In this document: piece by piece, positions 1-8,739 of the stretch
Numbering within the stretch: position 1 is the stretch's first letter
How the letters are laid out: each line of letters begins with the position of its first letter
Assembly: GCF_027913035.1 (NCBI RefSeq)
Contig: NZ_CP115775.1
Span: 3,078,501-3,142,500 of the forward strand
DNA length: 64,000 nt
Direction: 5' to 3'
DNA from: Paracoccus albus
Lineage (GTDB): Bacteria > Pseudomonadota > Alphaproteobacteria > Rhodobacterales > Rhodobacteraceae
Translations under genes and position numbers: made by a program
Notes under the pieces: generated by a model
What the model was told of the DNA's origin: nothing
What the model saw: only the letters and a program-made list of their open reading frames with translations
Databases searched by the model: none

Positions 1-173
1 TGATCGTCTACGAGCCAGTGCTGGAAGACGATCATTTCTTCAACAGCCGCGTGGTCCGTGATCTCGACGCGTTCAAGGCTGAAAGCGACATCGTTCTTGC
101 GAACCGCCTGTCGCCAGAGATCAGGGACGTTGCCGAGAAGGTCTATACACGCGACCTGTTCGGCGTCGATTAA
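1..173 (+). CDS. UDP-glucose/GDP-mannose dehydrogenase family protein, C-terminal end (partial)
   Basis: Only the last 57 codons are present; the reading frame enters from the left edge and ends with TAA at 171-173. The visible peptide contains VYEPVLEDDHFF, a run of acidic and hydrophobic residues and the ending VYTRDLFGVD. This resembles the C-terminal UDP-binding domain end of Ugd-type dehydrogenases, which oxidise UDP-glucose to UDP-glucuronate with NAD. It is followed 8 bp later by a glycosyltransferase, which suits a polysaccharide locus extending to the left. The assignment rests on a short tail, so the exact substrate cannot be given. Confidence 0.6.
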   Translation, partial: IVYEPVLEDDHFFNSRVVRDLDAFKAESDIVLANRLSPEIRDVAEKVYTRDLFGVD

Positions 174-181
174 GGTCGGCA

Positions 182-1219
182 ATGCGCATCCTTTCGGTAA
201 CGACTCAGCGCAATGAAGGCCCATATCTGATAGAATGGCTCGCCTGGCATCGTATCCTGGGCGTCACCGACTTTCTCATCTATTCAAACGATTGTGACGA
301 TGGAAGCGATTTGCTTCTGGATGCGCTGATGGCGCATGGTGTGCTGCGGCATGAACCCAACAATGCGCCAGAGGGGAAGTCGCTGCAATGGTCGGCGCTG
401 AAGCAGGCATGGCAGGAACAGCTCCGCAAGGACGCGGATTGGATGCTGATCTCTGATATTGACGAATTTCCTGTCATTCATGCGGGCGACGGGTGCTTTG
501 CCGATCTGATCGCGGCGTTGCCATCCGGGACAGATGCCGTTGCCCTGCCGTGGCGTCTTTTCGGGGCGTCAGGCATTGCCCAGTTTGAAGATCGGCCTGT
601 CGTCAGTCAGTTCACGCGCAGCGCGCCGCTGGATATGGTTTATCCGGTTGCGGCGACGATGTTCAAATCGCTGTTTCGGCCCGAGGCCTTTTCTCGTCCG
701 GGCGTGCATCGTCCGCGGAATCGCAAGGAAGGCGCCGCGAAATGGGCATCGGGGTCCGGCGCTACGATGCCGGCGCAATTTGCCTTGAGCGATGGATATA
801 TCTGGACGCTGAACCAGCCAGATGCGCGACAATTGGTCGAGATGCATCATTATTCCTTGCGCTCTGCTGAAGGCTTTCTGGTCAAATCCGAACGCGGCCT
901 TCCGAACCGGTCGCATAAGCAAATTAACGCGGCTTATTGGATCGAACGAAATTTCAACACCGTGGAAAACAGCGCTGCCTTGCGCCTTCTTCCGAATCTC
1001 GAAAAAGAAATCGCGGCGCTGAAATCCCTGCCTGGCATTGCTGAACGGCATGAAGCCTGCGTCACATGGCACCGCAAGCGCATCCAGCACCTGATGGGCC
1101 AACGCGATAGTCTGGCGCTGTTTGGTCAACTGCTGCTTGCACGCGACAGCCGCGTGATGAGCCTTGGCGAACAGCGCCGCCTGATCCAGCTTACTATTCG
1201 AGCGGTCGCCAAGGGCTAG
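182..1219 (+). CDS. Glycosyltransferase family 2-like protein
   Basis: The 345-residue protein starts MRILSVTTQRNEGPYLIEW, the usual opening of the Glyco_tranf_2_4 group (GT-A fold, nucleotide-sugar binding). A DxD-type metal and sugar-nucleotide motif, SDIDEF, lies at residues 91-96. No signal peptide or obvious membrane segment is seen, so it probably acts on the cytoplasmic face. It follows the dehydrogenase tail by 8 bp and is likely co-transcribed with it, suggesting a role in surface polysaccharide or glycolipid assembly. Acceptor and donor sugars cannot be read from the sequence. Confidence 0.75.
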   Translation: MRILSVTTQRNEGPYLIEWLAWHRILGVTDFLIYSNDCDDGSDLLLDALMAHGVLRHEPNNAPEGKSLQWSALKQAWQEQLRKDADWMLISDIDEFPVIHAGDGCFADLIAALPSGTDAVALPWRLFGASGIAQFEDRPVVSQFTRSAPLDMVYPVAATMFKSLFRPEAFSRPGVHRPRNRKEGAAKWASGSGATMPAQFALSDGYIWTLNQPDARQLVEMHHYSLRSAEGFLVKSERGLPNRSHKQINAAYWIERNFNTVENSAALRLLPNLEKEIAALKSLPGIAERHEACVTWHRKRIQHLMGQRDSLALFGQLLLARDSRVMSLGEQRRLIQLTIRAVAKG

Positions 1220-1501
1220 CTTAGATTGCCGTTGGCAAGCAAAATCACGCCTCAGTAGCTTGGGGCGTATTCTATATCTTGTCTGGTTTGTTGCGGAGCC
1301 AGATAGGCCCGCCATTCATGGCCCGACGCAGGCGATAGGTATAGTTGCCTTCTGCCACACTGCATTATCTGCCCGAAGCATCGGGCTCATTATATCCGAA
1401 GACGATGGCGGCGGCTTGCGGCGCTTGACGCCGCTTTGATCCGTGAAGGGCTGACCTTTCGGAAAAAGCGCCGTATAGACGCCGGATAAGCGGAGACTTT
1501 G
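1220..1501. other. Intergenic stretch without a convincing gene
   Basis: This 282-bp gap separates the glycosyltransferase from the RNase D gene. Open frames here are short and lack family features. A small hairpin with arms GCGGCG (1418-1423) and CGCCGC (1429-1434) is present but has no T-tract, so it is a poor intrinsic terminator. The promoter of the RNase D gene is presumably in the right half, but I cannot identify convincing -35 and -10 boxes. Confidence 0.4.
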
Positions 1502-2116
1502 ATGGCCATTCACCTCTATCAGAACGATTTGCCCGACGGGCTGGACCTTGGGCCTGTCGTGGCCATTGATACCGAAACAATGGGGCTTGATCCCCGCCGT
1601 GACCGGCTTTGCCTTGTGCAGATGTCATCCGGCGATGGTGATGCGCATCTGATCCAGATCGCTAAGGGCCAGACAGAAGCGCCGAATTTGACCCGGATGC
1701 TTGCCGATCCGGGCGTCGTGAAGCTTTTCCATTTCGGACGGTTCGATATTGCCGCTTTGGAAAATACCTTTGGTGTTTCGACAGCGCCGGTCTGGTGCAC
1801 GAAAATCGCCTCTAAGCTGATCCGGACCTATACGGATCGTCACGGCCTGAAATATCTTCTGCAATCCTTGGCCGATGTCGATATCTCCAAGCAGCAGCAG
1901 ACCTCGGATTGGGGAGCGGAGGAGCTGACAGAGGCACAGCTTGAATATGCAGCGTCAGATGTACTGTATCTTCACCAGCTCAAGGATGCGCTTGAAGCAA
2001 TGCTGATCCGCGAGGATCGTCTGGCGCTCGCGCAGGCCTGTTTCGACTTTCTTCCAACCCGCGCCCATCTGGACCTGCTGGGTTGGGGGGATGAAAACGA
2101 CATCTTCCACCACTAA
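1502..2116 (+). CDS. rnd: RNase D-like 3'-5' exonuclease
   Basis: The 204-residue protein has the DEDDy exonuclease residues: DTET at 23-26, Asp82 in FHFGRFD, and Tyr149 with Asp153 in YAASD. It is much shorter than E. coli RNase D (about 375 residues) and consists of the exonuclease domain only, without the C-terminal HRDC domains; single-domain forms are common in alphaproteobacteria. It is expected to trim the 3' ends of tRNA and other stable RNA precursors. The ATG at 1502 is preferred over a TTG three bases upstream because GGAG at 1492-1495 is spaced correctly. The stop codon abuts the kdsD start, so the two are probably co-transcribed. Confidence 0.87.
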   Translation: MAIHLYQNDLPDGLDLGPVVAIDTETMGLDPRRDRLCLVQMSSGDGDAHLIQIAKGQTEAPNLTRMLADPGVVKLFHFGRFDIAALENTFGVSTAPVWCTKIASKLIRTYTDRHGLKYLLQSLADVDISKQQQTSDWGAEELTEAQLEYAASDVLYLHQLKDALEAMLIREDRLALAQACFDFLPTRAHLDLLGWGDENDIFHH

Positions 2117-3070
2117 ATGGCGACAATGAGCAGTTATCTGGAAACCGCCCGCCGTGTGATCGAGATCGAGGCAGATGCCCTTTCTATGCTTTCAGCCGGT
2201 CTGGGTGACAGCTTTGACCGCGCGGTCGAGGTCATTCTTGCCGCGCGCGGTCGCGTCGTCGTGTCCGGAATGGGTAAATCCGGCCATATTGCGCGCAAGA
2301 TTGCCGCGACCCTTGCCAGCACTGGCACGCCGGCACAGTTCGTTCACCCGGCAGAGGCAAGCCACGGTGATCTGGGTATGGTCGCAGAGGGTGACGTGGC
2401 CATTGTCATCTCAAACTCTGGCGAGACGCCGGAGATTGCCGATATCGTAGCGCATACTCGACGGTTCAGCATTCCGCTGATCGGTATTGCCAGCCGCGAG
2501 GGCTCGACTCTGGTACGGCAATGCGATGTGGCGCTGCTGTTGCCTGCCGCGCCCGAAGCCTGCGGCAAGGGTATTGTGCCGACCACATCGACCACCATGA
2601 CGCTTGCCTTGGGCGATGCGCTTGCCGTGGCGCTGATGGAGCATCGTCAGTTCACGCCGGAACATTTCCGAACCTTCCATCCCGGCGGCAAGCTGGGTGC
2701 GCAGCTGTCGCGCGTTGCCGATCTGATGCATCACGACATGCCGCTGGTTGCCGAAGACACCCCAATGACCGAGGCCCTGCTGGAGATCAGTCAGAAGGGC
2801 TACGGTGTGACGGGCGTCACCGGAACAGATGGAAAGCTTGTCGGGATCATCACCGACGGTGACCTTCGCCGACATATGAGCGGCCTGCTGGACCATCAGG
2901 CGGCAGATGTTATGACGCCCGATCCGCGGACCATCAGACCGGATCAACTGGCCGAGGCGGCGCTTGCAGAAATGCAGTCGCGGAAGATCACCTGCCTTTT
3001 CGCTGTCGATGATGGCAGTCCGCAGGGCATTCTGCATATCCATGACTGCCTGCGCGCCGGAATAGTGTGA
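2117..3070 (+). CDS. kdsD: Arabinose-5-phosphate isomerase (Kdo pathway)
   Basis: KdsD interconverts ribulose 5-phosphate and arabinose 5-phosphate, the first committed step towards Kdo of lipopolysaccharide. The 317-residue protein has an N-terminal SIS sugar-isomerase domain with GMGKSG at 51-56 and SNSGET at 99-104. A tandem CBS pair follows from about residue 205 and includes GIITDGDLRRH. Length and domain order match the family. It starts directly after the RNase D stop and its TGA overlaps the lptC ATG. Downstream lptC-lptA-lptB ties precursor synthesis to LPS export, as in E. coli, although kdsC is absent from this cluster. Confidence 0.93.
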   Translation: MATMSSYLETARRVIEIEADALSMLSAGLGDSFDRAVEVILAARGRVVVSGMGKSGHIARKIAATLASTGTPAQFVHPAEASHGDLGMVAEGDVAIVISNSGETPEIADIVAHTRRFSIPLIGIASREGSTLVRQCDVALLLPAAPEACGKGIVPTTSTTMTLALGDALAVALMEHRQFTPEHFRTFHPGGKLGAQLSRVADLMHHDMPLVAEDTPMTEALLEISQKGYGVTGVTGTDGKLVGIITDGDLRRHMSGLLDHQAADVMTPDPRTIRPDQLAEAALAEMQSRKITCLFAVDDGSPQGILHIHDCLRAGIV

Positions 3071-3636
3071 TGCGATCACGGGTGGTGGCATGGTTGCGGG
3101 TGCTGCTGCCGCTGGCGGCTCTGGCGATCTTGTCGACCCTGTTCCTTTTGCCCGATTCGCCTGATCCCGATGCCGCGATTCCCTATGCCGATGTCGATGC
3201 CGAGGAACTGGCCCGCAACCCTCGTATGACGCGTCCTGAATTCGCGGGCGTCATGGATGACGGTGCTGCCGTGACCCTGACGGCAGAACAGGCAACACCG
3301 ACCGAAGGGGAAAACGGTGCGGCACAGCAATTGCGGATGACGTGGCGTGCCGAAGACGGCCTTGCCGCTGATCTGACCGCCCCGCATGGCGAGGTTAAGG
3401 CCGACACCATCAACCTCAGCGGTGGCGTGCGTGTGACGACCTCGGATGGCTGGGCGCTTACCGTGCCAACGCTGGATACCGATACCGCAAGCGGCGTCAT
3501 GACGGGTGAGGGCGGGCTCAGCGCTTTTGCCCCTTTCGGCCGCGTCTATGCCGACCGGATGGAGATGTCGCGCAATGATGACGGCCAGCATGTTCTGAAT
3601 TTATCAGGCGGTGTGCGTCTGCTATACCAGCCGTAA
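3070..3636 (+). CDS. lptC: LPS export periplasmic-bridge protein LptC
   Basis: LptC is the inner-membrane anchored bridge that passes LPS from LptB2FG to LptA. This 188-residue protein has one N-terminal membrane segment at about residues 8-27 (leucine/alanine rich, after two Arg-containing turns), then a beta-rich periplasmic part with repeats such as ADTINLSGGVRVTTSDGW that resemble the OstA-like jellyroll. The ATG at 3070 overlaps the kdsD TGA; a GTG at 3067 is also in frame but is less likely. Sequence conservation of LptC is generally low, so position between kdsD and lptA carries much of the assignment. Confidence 0.85.
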   Translation: MRSRVVAWLRVLLPLAALAILSTLFLLPDSPDPDAAIPYADVDAEELARNPRMTRPEFAGVMDDGAAVTLTAEQATPTEGENGAAQQLRMTWRAEDGLAADLTAPHGEVKADTINLSGGVRVTTSDGWALTVPTLDTDTASGVMTGEGGLSAFAPFGRVYADRMEMSRNDDGQHVLNLSGGVRLLYQP

Positions 3637-3657
3637 TGCGCCCGAAAAGGATAGACG

Positions 3658-4146
3658 ATGCGACGTATTTCCAGCATTGCCCTGCTTGCCATGACTATAT
3701 TTGCCGCGCCGGCTGTATCGCAGACGGTTCCCTTCGGCGGTGCCGAGAATGACACCAGTGCCCCCGTTGAGGTTTCGGCAGATGATATGTTGGTCAACCA
3801 GTCGACGGGCCAAGCGCAGCTGACCGGAAGTGTCCTGATCGCGCAGGGCGATATGCGTTTGTCCGCTGACAAAGTTGTCGTGAAATACGATCCGCAGGAT
3901 CAAAGCCGAATCGCGAGCATGGATGCGACCGGCAATGTGACCCTTGTGCAGGGCGAGGACGCGGCAGAGGCCGGGCAGGCGATCTATGACGTCTCCTCTG
4001 GTCTGGTGACTTTGATGGGCGATGTACTGGTGACACAGGGTGAAAATGTCATGTCCGGCGAAAAGATCGTCGTGAATCTGGAAGAAGGCACCGCGCAGGC
4101 GTCTGGCCGCGTCCGCACGATCCTGCAACCCGGATCCTCTCAATGA
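3658..4146 (+). CDS. lptA: LPS transport periplasmic protein LptA
   Basis: LptA forms the periplasmic filament that carries LPS to the outer-membrane LptD/E complex. The 162-residue product has a Sec signal peptide of about 21 residues ending near the sequence APAVSQT. It is followed by an OstA-like domain with typical phrases such as [19 protein letters not shown] and [12 protein letters not shown]. An AAAGGA ribosome site sits 7-8 bases before the ATG. Its last four bases overlap the lptB start (ATGA), indicating translational coupling with the ATPase. Confidence 0.9.
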   Translation: MRRISSIALLAMTIFAAPAVSQTVPFGGAENDTSAPVEVSADDMLVNQSTGQAQLTGSVLIAQGDMRLSADKVVVKYDPQDQSRIASMDATGNVTLVQGEDAAEAGQAIYDVSSGLVTLMGDVLVTQGENVMSGEKIVVNLEEGTAQASGRVRTILQPGSSQ

Positions 4147-4886
4147 GCAATGCGGCGCCGGACCGCGGGTTGATCGTTCGCAAATTGCGCAAATCCTATC
4201 GCAAGCGCCCGGTCATCCGCGATGTGTCGCTCGATCTTGCCCGGGGTGAGGTGGTGGCCCTTCTTGGGCCGAACGGTTCCGGCAAGACGACCTGTTTTTA
4301 CTGTATCGCGGGACTGGTCACGGCCGATTCGGGCAGCGTGCATATTGACGATGTCGATGCGACCAGCCTGCCGATGTTTCGCCGTGCGCGGCTTGGCATC
4401 GGTTATCTGCCACAGGAAATGTCCATCTTTCGCGGTTTGACGGTAGAGCAGAACATCATGGCCGTGCTGGAGGTCGTCCAATCCGATTCGCACCGTCGCC
4501 GTGACCGGCTGGAAGAATTGCTTGGCGAATTTTCTATCGGTCACATCCGCAACGCCTCTGCAATGGCCTTGTCCGGCGGTGAAAGGCGGCGCGCCGAAAT
4601 CGCACGTTGTCTGGCCTCTAACCCCAGATATCTGCTGCTGGATGAGCCTTTCGCAGGCGTGGACCCCATCGCCGTCGCTGACATTCGCGCCTTGGTGCAT
4701 GATCTGAAATCGCGGGGAATCGGTGTGCTGATCACCGATCATAACGTCCGCGAAACGCTGGGAATCGTTGATCGTGCTTATATTCTGCACGATGGCCATG
4801 TCCTGATGTCGGGCACGACAGAAGAAATCGTGGCCGATCCGCGTGTCCGCGAGGTCTATCTGGGCGAAAGTTTCACGCTAGCATAG
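4143..4886 (+). CDS. lptB: LPS export ABC transporter ATP-binding protein LptB
   Basis: LptB is the cytoplasmic ATPase of LptB2FG, which extracts LPS from the inner membrane. The 247-residue protein has Walker [10 protein letters not shown] at 42-50, the Q-loop in GYLPQE, the signature LSGGERRR from about 143, Walker B LLLDEP at 164-169 and the switch histidine in ITDHNV. All ATPase motifs are intact. It is the last gene of the tight kdsD-lptCAB run. In enterobacteria rpoN would come next, but here 146 bp of non-coding DNA leads straight to hpf. Confidence 0.95.
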   Translation: MSNAAPDRGLIVRKLRKSYRKRPVIRDVSLDLARGEVVALLGPNGSGKTTCFYCIAGLVTADSGSVHIDDVDATSLPMFRRARLGIGYLPQEMSIFRGLTVEQNIMAVLEVVQSDSHRRRDRLEELLGEFSIGHIRNASAMALSGGERRRAEIARCLASNPRYLLLDEPFAGVDPIAVADIRALVHDLKSRGIGVLITDHNVRETLGIVDRAYILHDGHVLMSGTTEEIVADPRVREVYLGESFTLA

Positions 4887-4940
4887 CGTTATATTGTCGG
4901 AACGCCACCCGCGGCTGCCCGCCATAACCTACCCACATCG

Positions 4941-4981
4941 TTGACAGACCCGCGGCCCGGTCGCAGACTGATCCAGACCGG
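4941..4981 (+). promoter_or_regulatory. Possible promoter region of hpf with inverted repeat
   Basis: A consensus -35 hexamer TTGACA lies at 4941-4946, about 90 bp before the hpf ATG. No good -10 hexamer sits at the expected distance. Inverted arms CCGGTC (4957-4962) and GACCGG (4976-4981) follow immediately. This suggests that hpf-ptsN can be transcribed separately from lptB, but the promoter is not proven by sequence alone. Confidence 0.35.
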
Positions 4982-5032
4982 AGCAACGCTGAATCCCTAG
5001 GTTCAGGATCCGGCAACGAAAGGAAAAAAACG

Positions 5033-5611
5033 ATGCGTTACCAGATCAGTGGAAAGCAGATCGACGTTGGTGAGGCCTTGACCCAGCATGTCGAGACGGA
5101 ATTGGGCGACACGGTGGGGAAATATTCACAGCGCCCGACAGAGGCCGTCGTCACATTCTCCAAAAAGGCCCATATGCTGGTCTGTGACGCGCTCGTCCAC
5201 CTTTCCACGGGTTTGACTGTTCAGGCGAAGGGCGAGGACCCTGAAATCTATGCAGCCTTCGAATCCGCGCGTGAGCGTATGGACAAGCAGCTTCGACGCT
5301 ACAAGCGCAGGTTGAAAGATCACCATAAGGACAGGTCCGAACCGGTTGAATACGGCGCGGCCGGGATGTATGTCCTGCCCGCCGATGAAGATGAGTGGGA
5401 ATCGCAGGATACAGACGGCCTGCAGCCTGTTATCGTGGCGGAAATGGAAGCGCGCGTGCCGACACTTTCGGTTGGCGATGCCGTTATGCAGATGGAATTA
5501 GCCGGGGCGCCTCTGCTGGTGTTCCGAAATGAGAAACATGGTGGCGTGAATGTTGTCCATCGTCGGGATGACGGAAATATCGGCTGGATCGACCCGCGCA
5601 ACATCAGGTAA
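5033..5611 (+). CDS. hpf: Ribosome hibernation promoting factor, long form
   Basis: Long HPF binds the 30S subunit and dimerises ribosomes into inactive 100S particles during starvation. The 192-residue protein has the N-terminal S30AE domain (about 1-100, opening MRYQISGKQIDVGEAL) and the C-terminal dimerisation domain (about 130-190, with VPTLSVGDAVMQMEL and the ending GNIGWIDPRN). This two-domain length separates it from the short HPF/YfiA of enterobacteria. AAAGGA precedes the ATG. The ptsN gene follows 64 bp downstream, a conserved neighbourhood. Confidence 0.93.
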   Translation: MRYQISGKQIDVGEALTQHVETELGDTVGKYSQRPTEAVVTFSKKAHMLVCDALVHLSTGLTVQAKGEDPEIYAAFESARERMDKQLRRYKRRLKDHHKDRSEPVEYGAAGMYVLPADEDEWESQDTDGLQPVIVAEMEARVPTLSVGDAVMQMELAGAPLLVFRNEKHGGVNVVHRRDDGNIGWIDPRNIR

Positions 5612-5675
5612 TTGCCGCTGATTGCGGTGGCTGCCCCGTGCCACGCGGTGCGGGGTGGCAGAAGGACGGATGGGA

Positions 5676-6140
5676 ATGCAGCTTAGCACGATTGTCAAAC
5701 CCGGCGCCGTTCGCGCCTATCCACAGGTCAGTTCCAAGAAGCGGCTGTTCCAGGATATCGCCGAAATGGCCGAACAGCTTTACGGGCTCGATTCCAGCCA
5801 GACCCTCGATGCGCTGCAAGAGCGTGAAAGCCTTGGCCCAACCGGCGTTGGAAATGGCGTTGCCCTGCCCCATGCGCGGCTGCACACGCTGGATCATGTC
5901 GCAGGGATTTTCGTCAAGCTTGATAAGCCGCTGGATTTCGATGCGGTTGATCGCCAGCCGGTCGATCTTATCTTCGCGCTTTTCGCGCCAAAGGGCAGCG
6001 GTGTCGACCACCTGAAGGCACTTGCTTTGGTTTCCCGGACGCTGCGCGATGCAGATTTGCGGGCGAAGCTGCGGGCAAATTCGGACCCTGCGGCGCTTCA
6101 CGCGATCCTGACATCCGGGCAGGGCGTGCAGGCAGCCTGA
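5676..6140 (+). CDS. ptsN: PTS IIA-like nitrogen-regulatory protein PtsN
   Basis: PtsN (EIIA-Ntr) is the phosphate-accepting end of the nitrogen phosphotransferase chain and regulates potassium transport and stress responses in other proteobacteria. The 154-residue length is typical. The phosphorylatable histidine is His66 in GVALPHARL. I chose the ATG at 5676 because AGGA at 5663-5666 is spaced well for it; an in-frame ATG at 5670 is too close. Other PTS components (PtsP, Npr) are not in this window. Confidence 0.9.
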   Translation: MQLSTIVKPGAVRAYPQVSSKKRLFQDIAEMAEQLYGLDSSQTLDALQERESLGPTGVGNGVALPHARLHTLDHVAGIFVKLDKPLDFDAVDRQPVDLIFALFAPKGSGVDHLKALALVSRTLRDADLRAKLRANSDPAALHAILTSGQGVQAA

Positions 6141-6196
6141 TTTTGAATTGAACCGATTCGGCCCTATATTCGTTGAATGTTGAGGAGGATTGTTCA

Positions 6197-6388
6197 ATGA
6201 CCAAGACTGTTACGGATCGTGAACGCAGCACCGGAAACGGGCGTGTTCGTGCATTTGTGGATCAGGAACGTCAGTCCGGCGTCCATCCTGCAATCGAAAC
6301 ACTGCGCCGCCGTCCGCATGAAAGGGATGGCGACGAAAGCCGCAAGGCAAGCGAATATGCCCGGATCGAACGGGGCCGTGAGGTCTGA
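6197..6388 (+). CDS. Hypothetical small charged protein
   Basis: This 63-residue ORF has a strong ribosome site, with GAGGAGGA ending about 7 bases before the ATG, and its TGA abuts the mutY stop codon on the other strand. The peptide is highly charged, rich in Arg, Glu and Asp, with no Cys and no hydrophobic segment, so it is probably soluble and partly disordered or helical. Phrases such as RVRAFVDQERQSGVHPAIE show no motif that I recognise. It may be transcribed with ptsN, 56 bp upstream. No function is proposed. Confidence 0.55.
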   Translation: MTKTVTDRERSTGNGRVRAFVDQERQSGVHPAIETLRRRPHERDGDESRKASEYARIERGREV

Positions 6389-7411
6389 CTAGATAACACT
6401 CAGTTCAGTTTCGGCCCGCTTCCAGACCTTCCGCATCAGCCCGGGAAGGTCAGTGGAAGAAAAGTCGCGACGCGGCAGCCAAAAGCCGCGCTCGGGATTG
6501 CTGACTGTTCTGGCCAGCATCACGCGCAGATCCAGCGAGAAATGCGTAAAGACGTGATTGACCGTGCCGAGGTCGTGCCACACCCCCTCTATCGGCGGCG
6601 CGAAGTCTCTGCCATCCCAACCCATTGACGGAAAGGCCAGCGTCCCGCCCAGCAAACCTTTCGGCGGGCGGCGTTCCAGCAGGATTGTATCCTCGTTGAC
6701 TGCAACCCAGGCGATACCTGTTCGCCGCGGCTTTGGCTGCTTCGGCATCCTGCGGGGTAGTTCGGCAGCGATGCCGGCCTTTCTGGCAGCGCACAGATCG
6801 CTAAGCGGGCAGATCGCGCAGGCCGGACTGCGCGGCGTGCAGATCGTCGCGCCAAGGTCCATCATAGCCTGTGCGAAATCTCCCGGTCGCTGGTTCGGGG
6901 TCAGGGTCGCTGCCAGACGGCGCAACTCCGGCTTGGCAGCGGGCATAGGTTCCTGCACCGCAAAGAACCGCGCGACGACGCGTTCAACATTACCGTCAAC
7001 GACGGTTTCAGGCAGGTCAAAGGCGATGGCCGCAATTGCCGCAGATGTGTAAGGCCCGACGCCGGGCAGGGCCTGCAATGCGGACTGATCAGCCGGAAAC
7101 TGCTCGCCAGAAGCGGCGACGGTTCGTGCACAGGCCAGCAGGTTACGGGCGCGGGCGTAATAGCCAAGGCCCGCCCATTCAGCCATGACCCGTTCGTCAT
7201 CCGCCGCTGCAAGCGCCTCTACCGTCGGCCAGAGCGAAGTGAAGCGGTTGAAATAATCCTTTACCGCTGCAACCGTCGTCTGTTGCAGCATGATCTCGGA
7301 CAGCCAGACACGATAGGGATCTGTCTTTCCCTGACCCGGCGGCGTCCGCCACGGCAGCTTGCGGGCATGGCGATCATACCAGTGAAGCAAGCGCTCAGCG
7401 ACCTCACACAT
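6389..7411 (-). CDS. mutY: A/G-specific adenine DNA glycosylase
   Basis: MutY removes adenine mispaired with 8-oxoguanine. The 340-residue protein has the catalytic Glu39 in LSEIMLQQT, the helix-hairpin-helix motif LPGVGPYTSAAI, and the catalytic Asp in VVDGNVERV. The [4Fe-4S] ligands are spaced Cys-x6-Cys-x2-Cys-x5-Cys in CTPRSPACAICPLSDLC. The C-terminal NUDIX-like domain that reads 8-oxoG covers about residues 225-335. It converges with the 63-residue gene and diverges from the DUF721 gene, whose start is 88 bp away. Confidence 0.95.
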   Translation of the reverse strand: MCEVAERLLHWYDRHARKLPWRTPPGQGKTDPYRVWLSEIMLQQTTVAAVKDYFNRFTSLWPTVEALAAADDERVMAEWAGLGYYARARNLLACARTVAASGEQFPADQSALQALPGVGPYTSAAIAAIAFDLPETVVDGNVERVVARFFAVQEPMPAAKPELRRLAATLTPNQRPGDFAQAMMDLGATICTPRSPACAICPLSDLCAARKAGIAAELPRRMPKQPKPRRTGIAWVAVNEDTILLERRPPKGLLGGTLAFPSMGWDGRDFAPPIEGVWHDLGTVNHVFTHFSLDLRVMLARTVSNPERGFWLPRRDFSSTDLPGLMRKVWKRAETELSVI

Positions 7412-7498
7412 CGTTCACGCTTTTTTTGGGCGGTCTCACTGGCTTCCTCGCTGCGGCTTGGTAAACTGTGGCCTGTTCTTTTAGCCGCAGGAGCGCGA

Positions 7499-8026
7499 AT
7501 GTCATACCCCCCCCGCCGTCGCTCTCGCGGATTTAGGCAGGCAGCCAGTCTGGTTGCCGAGCCGATCCGTCATGCGGCAGAGGGGCGCGGTTTTGCGGTT
7601 GCGCGGCTGCTGACCCATTGGCCCGACATTGCGGGTCCGGACATCGCGGCCCGCGCGCGTCCGGTCAAGATCGCGCATAGCCGTGGCGGGTTCGGTGCCA
7701 CGCTGACCCTGCTGACGACCGGGGCCGCCGCCCCGCTGGTCGAAATGCAGCTTCCGCAGATACGCGAGCGGGTGAACGCGTGTTATGGCTACAACGCCAT
7801 CTCTCGCATCATAGTGACCCAGACAGCACCGACCGGCTTTGCCGAAGGACGCCCGCAATTCGATCATGCGCCTGCCGCGCCGCCGGTCGATGACCCGAAA
7901 ACCCGCGATGCCGCGCAAGCAATGACGGCAGATATCGCAGACCCTGCATTGCAGGCCGCAATGACGCGGCTTGCCATGCTCAAACTGTCCAGAGAGGGCA
8001 GAACCAACCGAAAGGCCACTAAATGA
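7499..8026 (+). CDS. DUF721 (DciA-like) protein
   Basis: The 175-residue protein has a DUF721 domain, seen in RRSRGFRQAASLVAEPI and LTHWPDIAGPDIAARARPVKI, where the W-x-x-I-x-G-P-x-x-A pattern is characteristic. DUF721 includes DciA, the ancestral loader of the replicative helicase DnaB, and is nucleic-acid binding. Whether this alphaproteobacterial form performs that role is an inference. I use the ATG at 7499 with AGGAG at 7489-7493; upstream in-frame starts would overlap the divergent mutY gene. The stop overlaps the next start (ATGA). Confidence 0.75.
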   Translation: MSYPPRRRSRGFRQAASLVAEPIRHAAEGRGFAVARLLTHWPDIAGPDIAARARPVKIAHSRGGFGATLTLLTTGAAAPLVEMQLPQIRERVNACYGYNAISRIIVTQTAPTGFAEGRPQFDHAPAAPPVDDPKTRDAAQAMTADIADPALQAAMTRLAMLKLSREGRTNRKATK

Positions 8027-8739
8027 GCTTCGACCTTCGCTTCGACATCCGTCACATCCTGACCGCCTCGCTGCTGTCAGCGGCAATGGCTATGCCGGCG
8101 CTTGCGCAGGATGCAGCCCCGGCCGCTGAAGGTGACACTTCCGAGCCCGCGTCCGCCGAAACCGCCGATGCTGCGGAGGCCGATGCCCCTGCTCTGGTGG
8201 ACGATCTCTTTCTGGGTGACGAAAGCGCGCCGCTGACCATTTACGAATATGCCAGCTTCACCTGTCCCCATTGCGCTGCCTTTCATACGGATGTCTTTCC
8301 GTCGCTGAAATCGGAATATATCGACACGGGAAAGGTTCGCTTTGTTCAGCGCGATGTTTACTTCGATCAGGTGGGGCTGTGGGCAGGTATTCTGGCCCGC
8401 TGCGACGAATCGAAGTTCTATCCCGTTGCCGGTATGCTTTTGGAAGAGCAGTCGGATTGGCTGAACGCGGAAGACGGTGAAGACCTTGTGGCCAATCTGC
8501 GCAAGATCGGTGCCAAGGCGGGCATGACGCCCGAGCAGATGGATACCTGCTGGAACGATCAGGCGCGTGTCGAAAGCCTTGTCGCCACCTTCCAGAAGAA
8601 CGCGACAGAGGATGAAATCGAAGGCACGCCGACCTTCATCATCGGCGGTGAAACCGTGCAGAATCAGCCCTGGGACAGCATGAAGCCGATCATCGACGAA
8701 AAGCTGGCCGAGGCTGAAGCGGCAGAGCCCGCAAACTGA
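8023..8739 (+). CDS. DsbA-family thioredoxin-fold protein, secreted
   Basis: The 238-residue protein has a signal peptide ending near ALAQ (residue 29), an acidic Ala/Glu-rich linker to about residue 58, then a DsbA/DsbG-like thioredoxin fold. The redox motif is Cys81-Pro-His-Cys84 in YASFTCPHCAAFH, and the cis-proline segment is EGTPTFIIGG. It should act as a periplasmic thiol oxidoreductase. It overlaps the DUF721 gene by ATGA at its start and the CoA-transferase gene by TGATG at its end. The linker is longer than in E. coli DsbA; similar proteins are widespread in Rhodobacteraceae. Confidence 0.88.
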   Translation: MSFDLRFDIRHILTASLLSAAMAMPALAQDAAPAAEGDTSEPASAETADAAEADAPALVDDLFLGDESAPLTIYEYASFTCPHCAAFHTDVFPSLKSEYIDTGKVRFVQRDVYFDQVGLWAGILARCDESKFYPVAGMLLEEQSDWLNAEDGEDLVANLRKIGAKAGMTPEQMDTCWNDQARVESLVATFQKNATEDEIEGTPTFIIGGETVQNQPWDSMKPIIDEKLAEAEAAEPAN

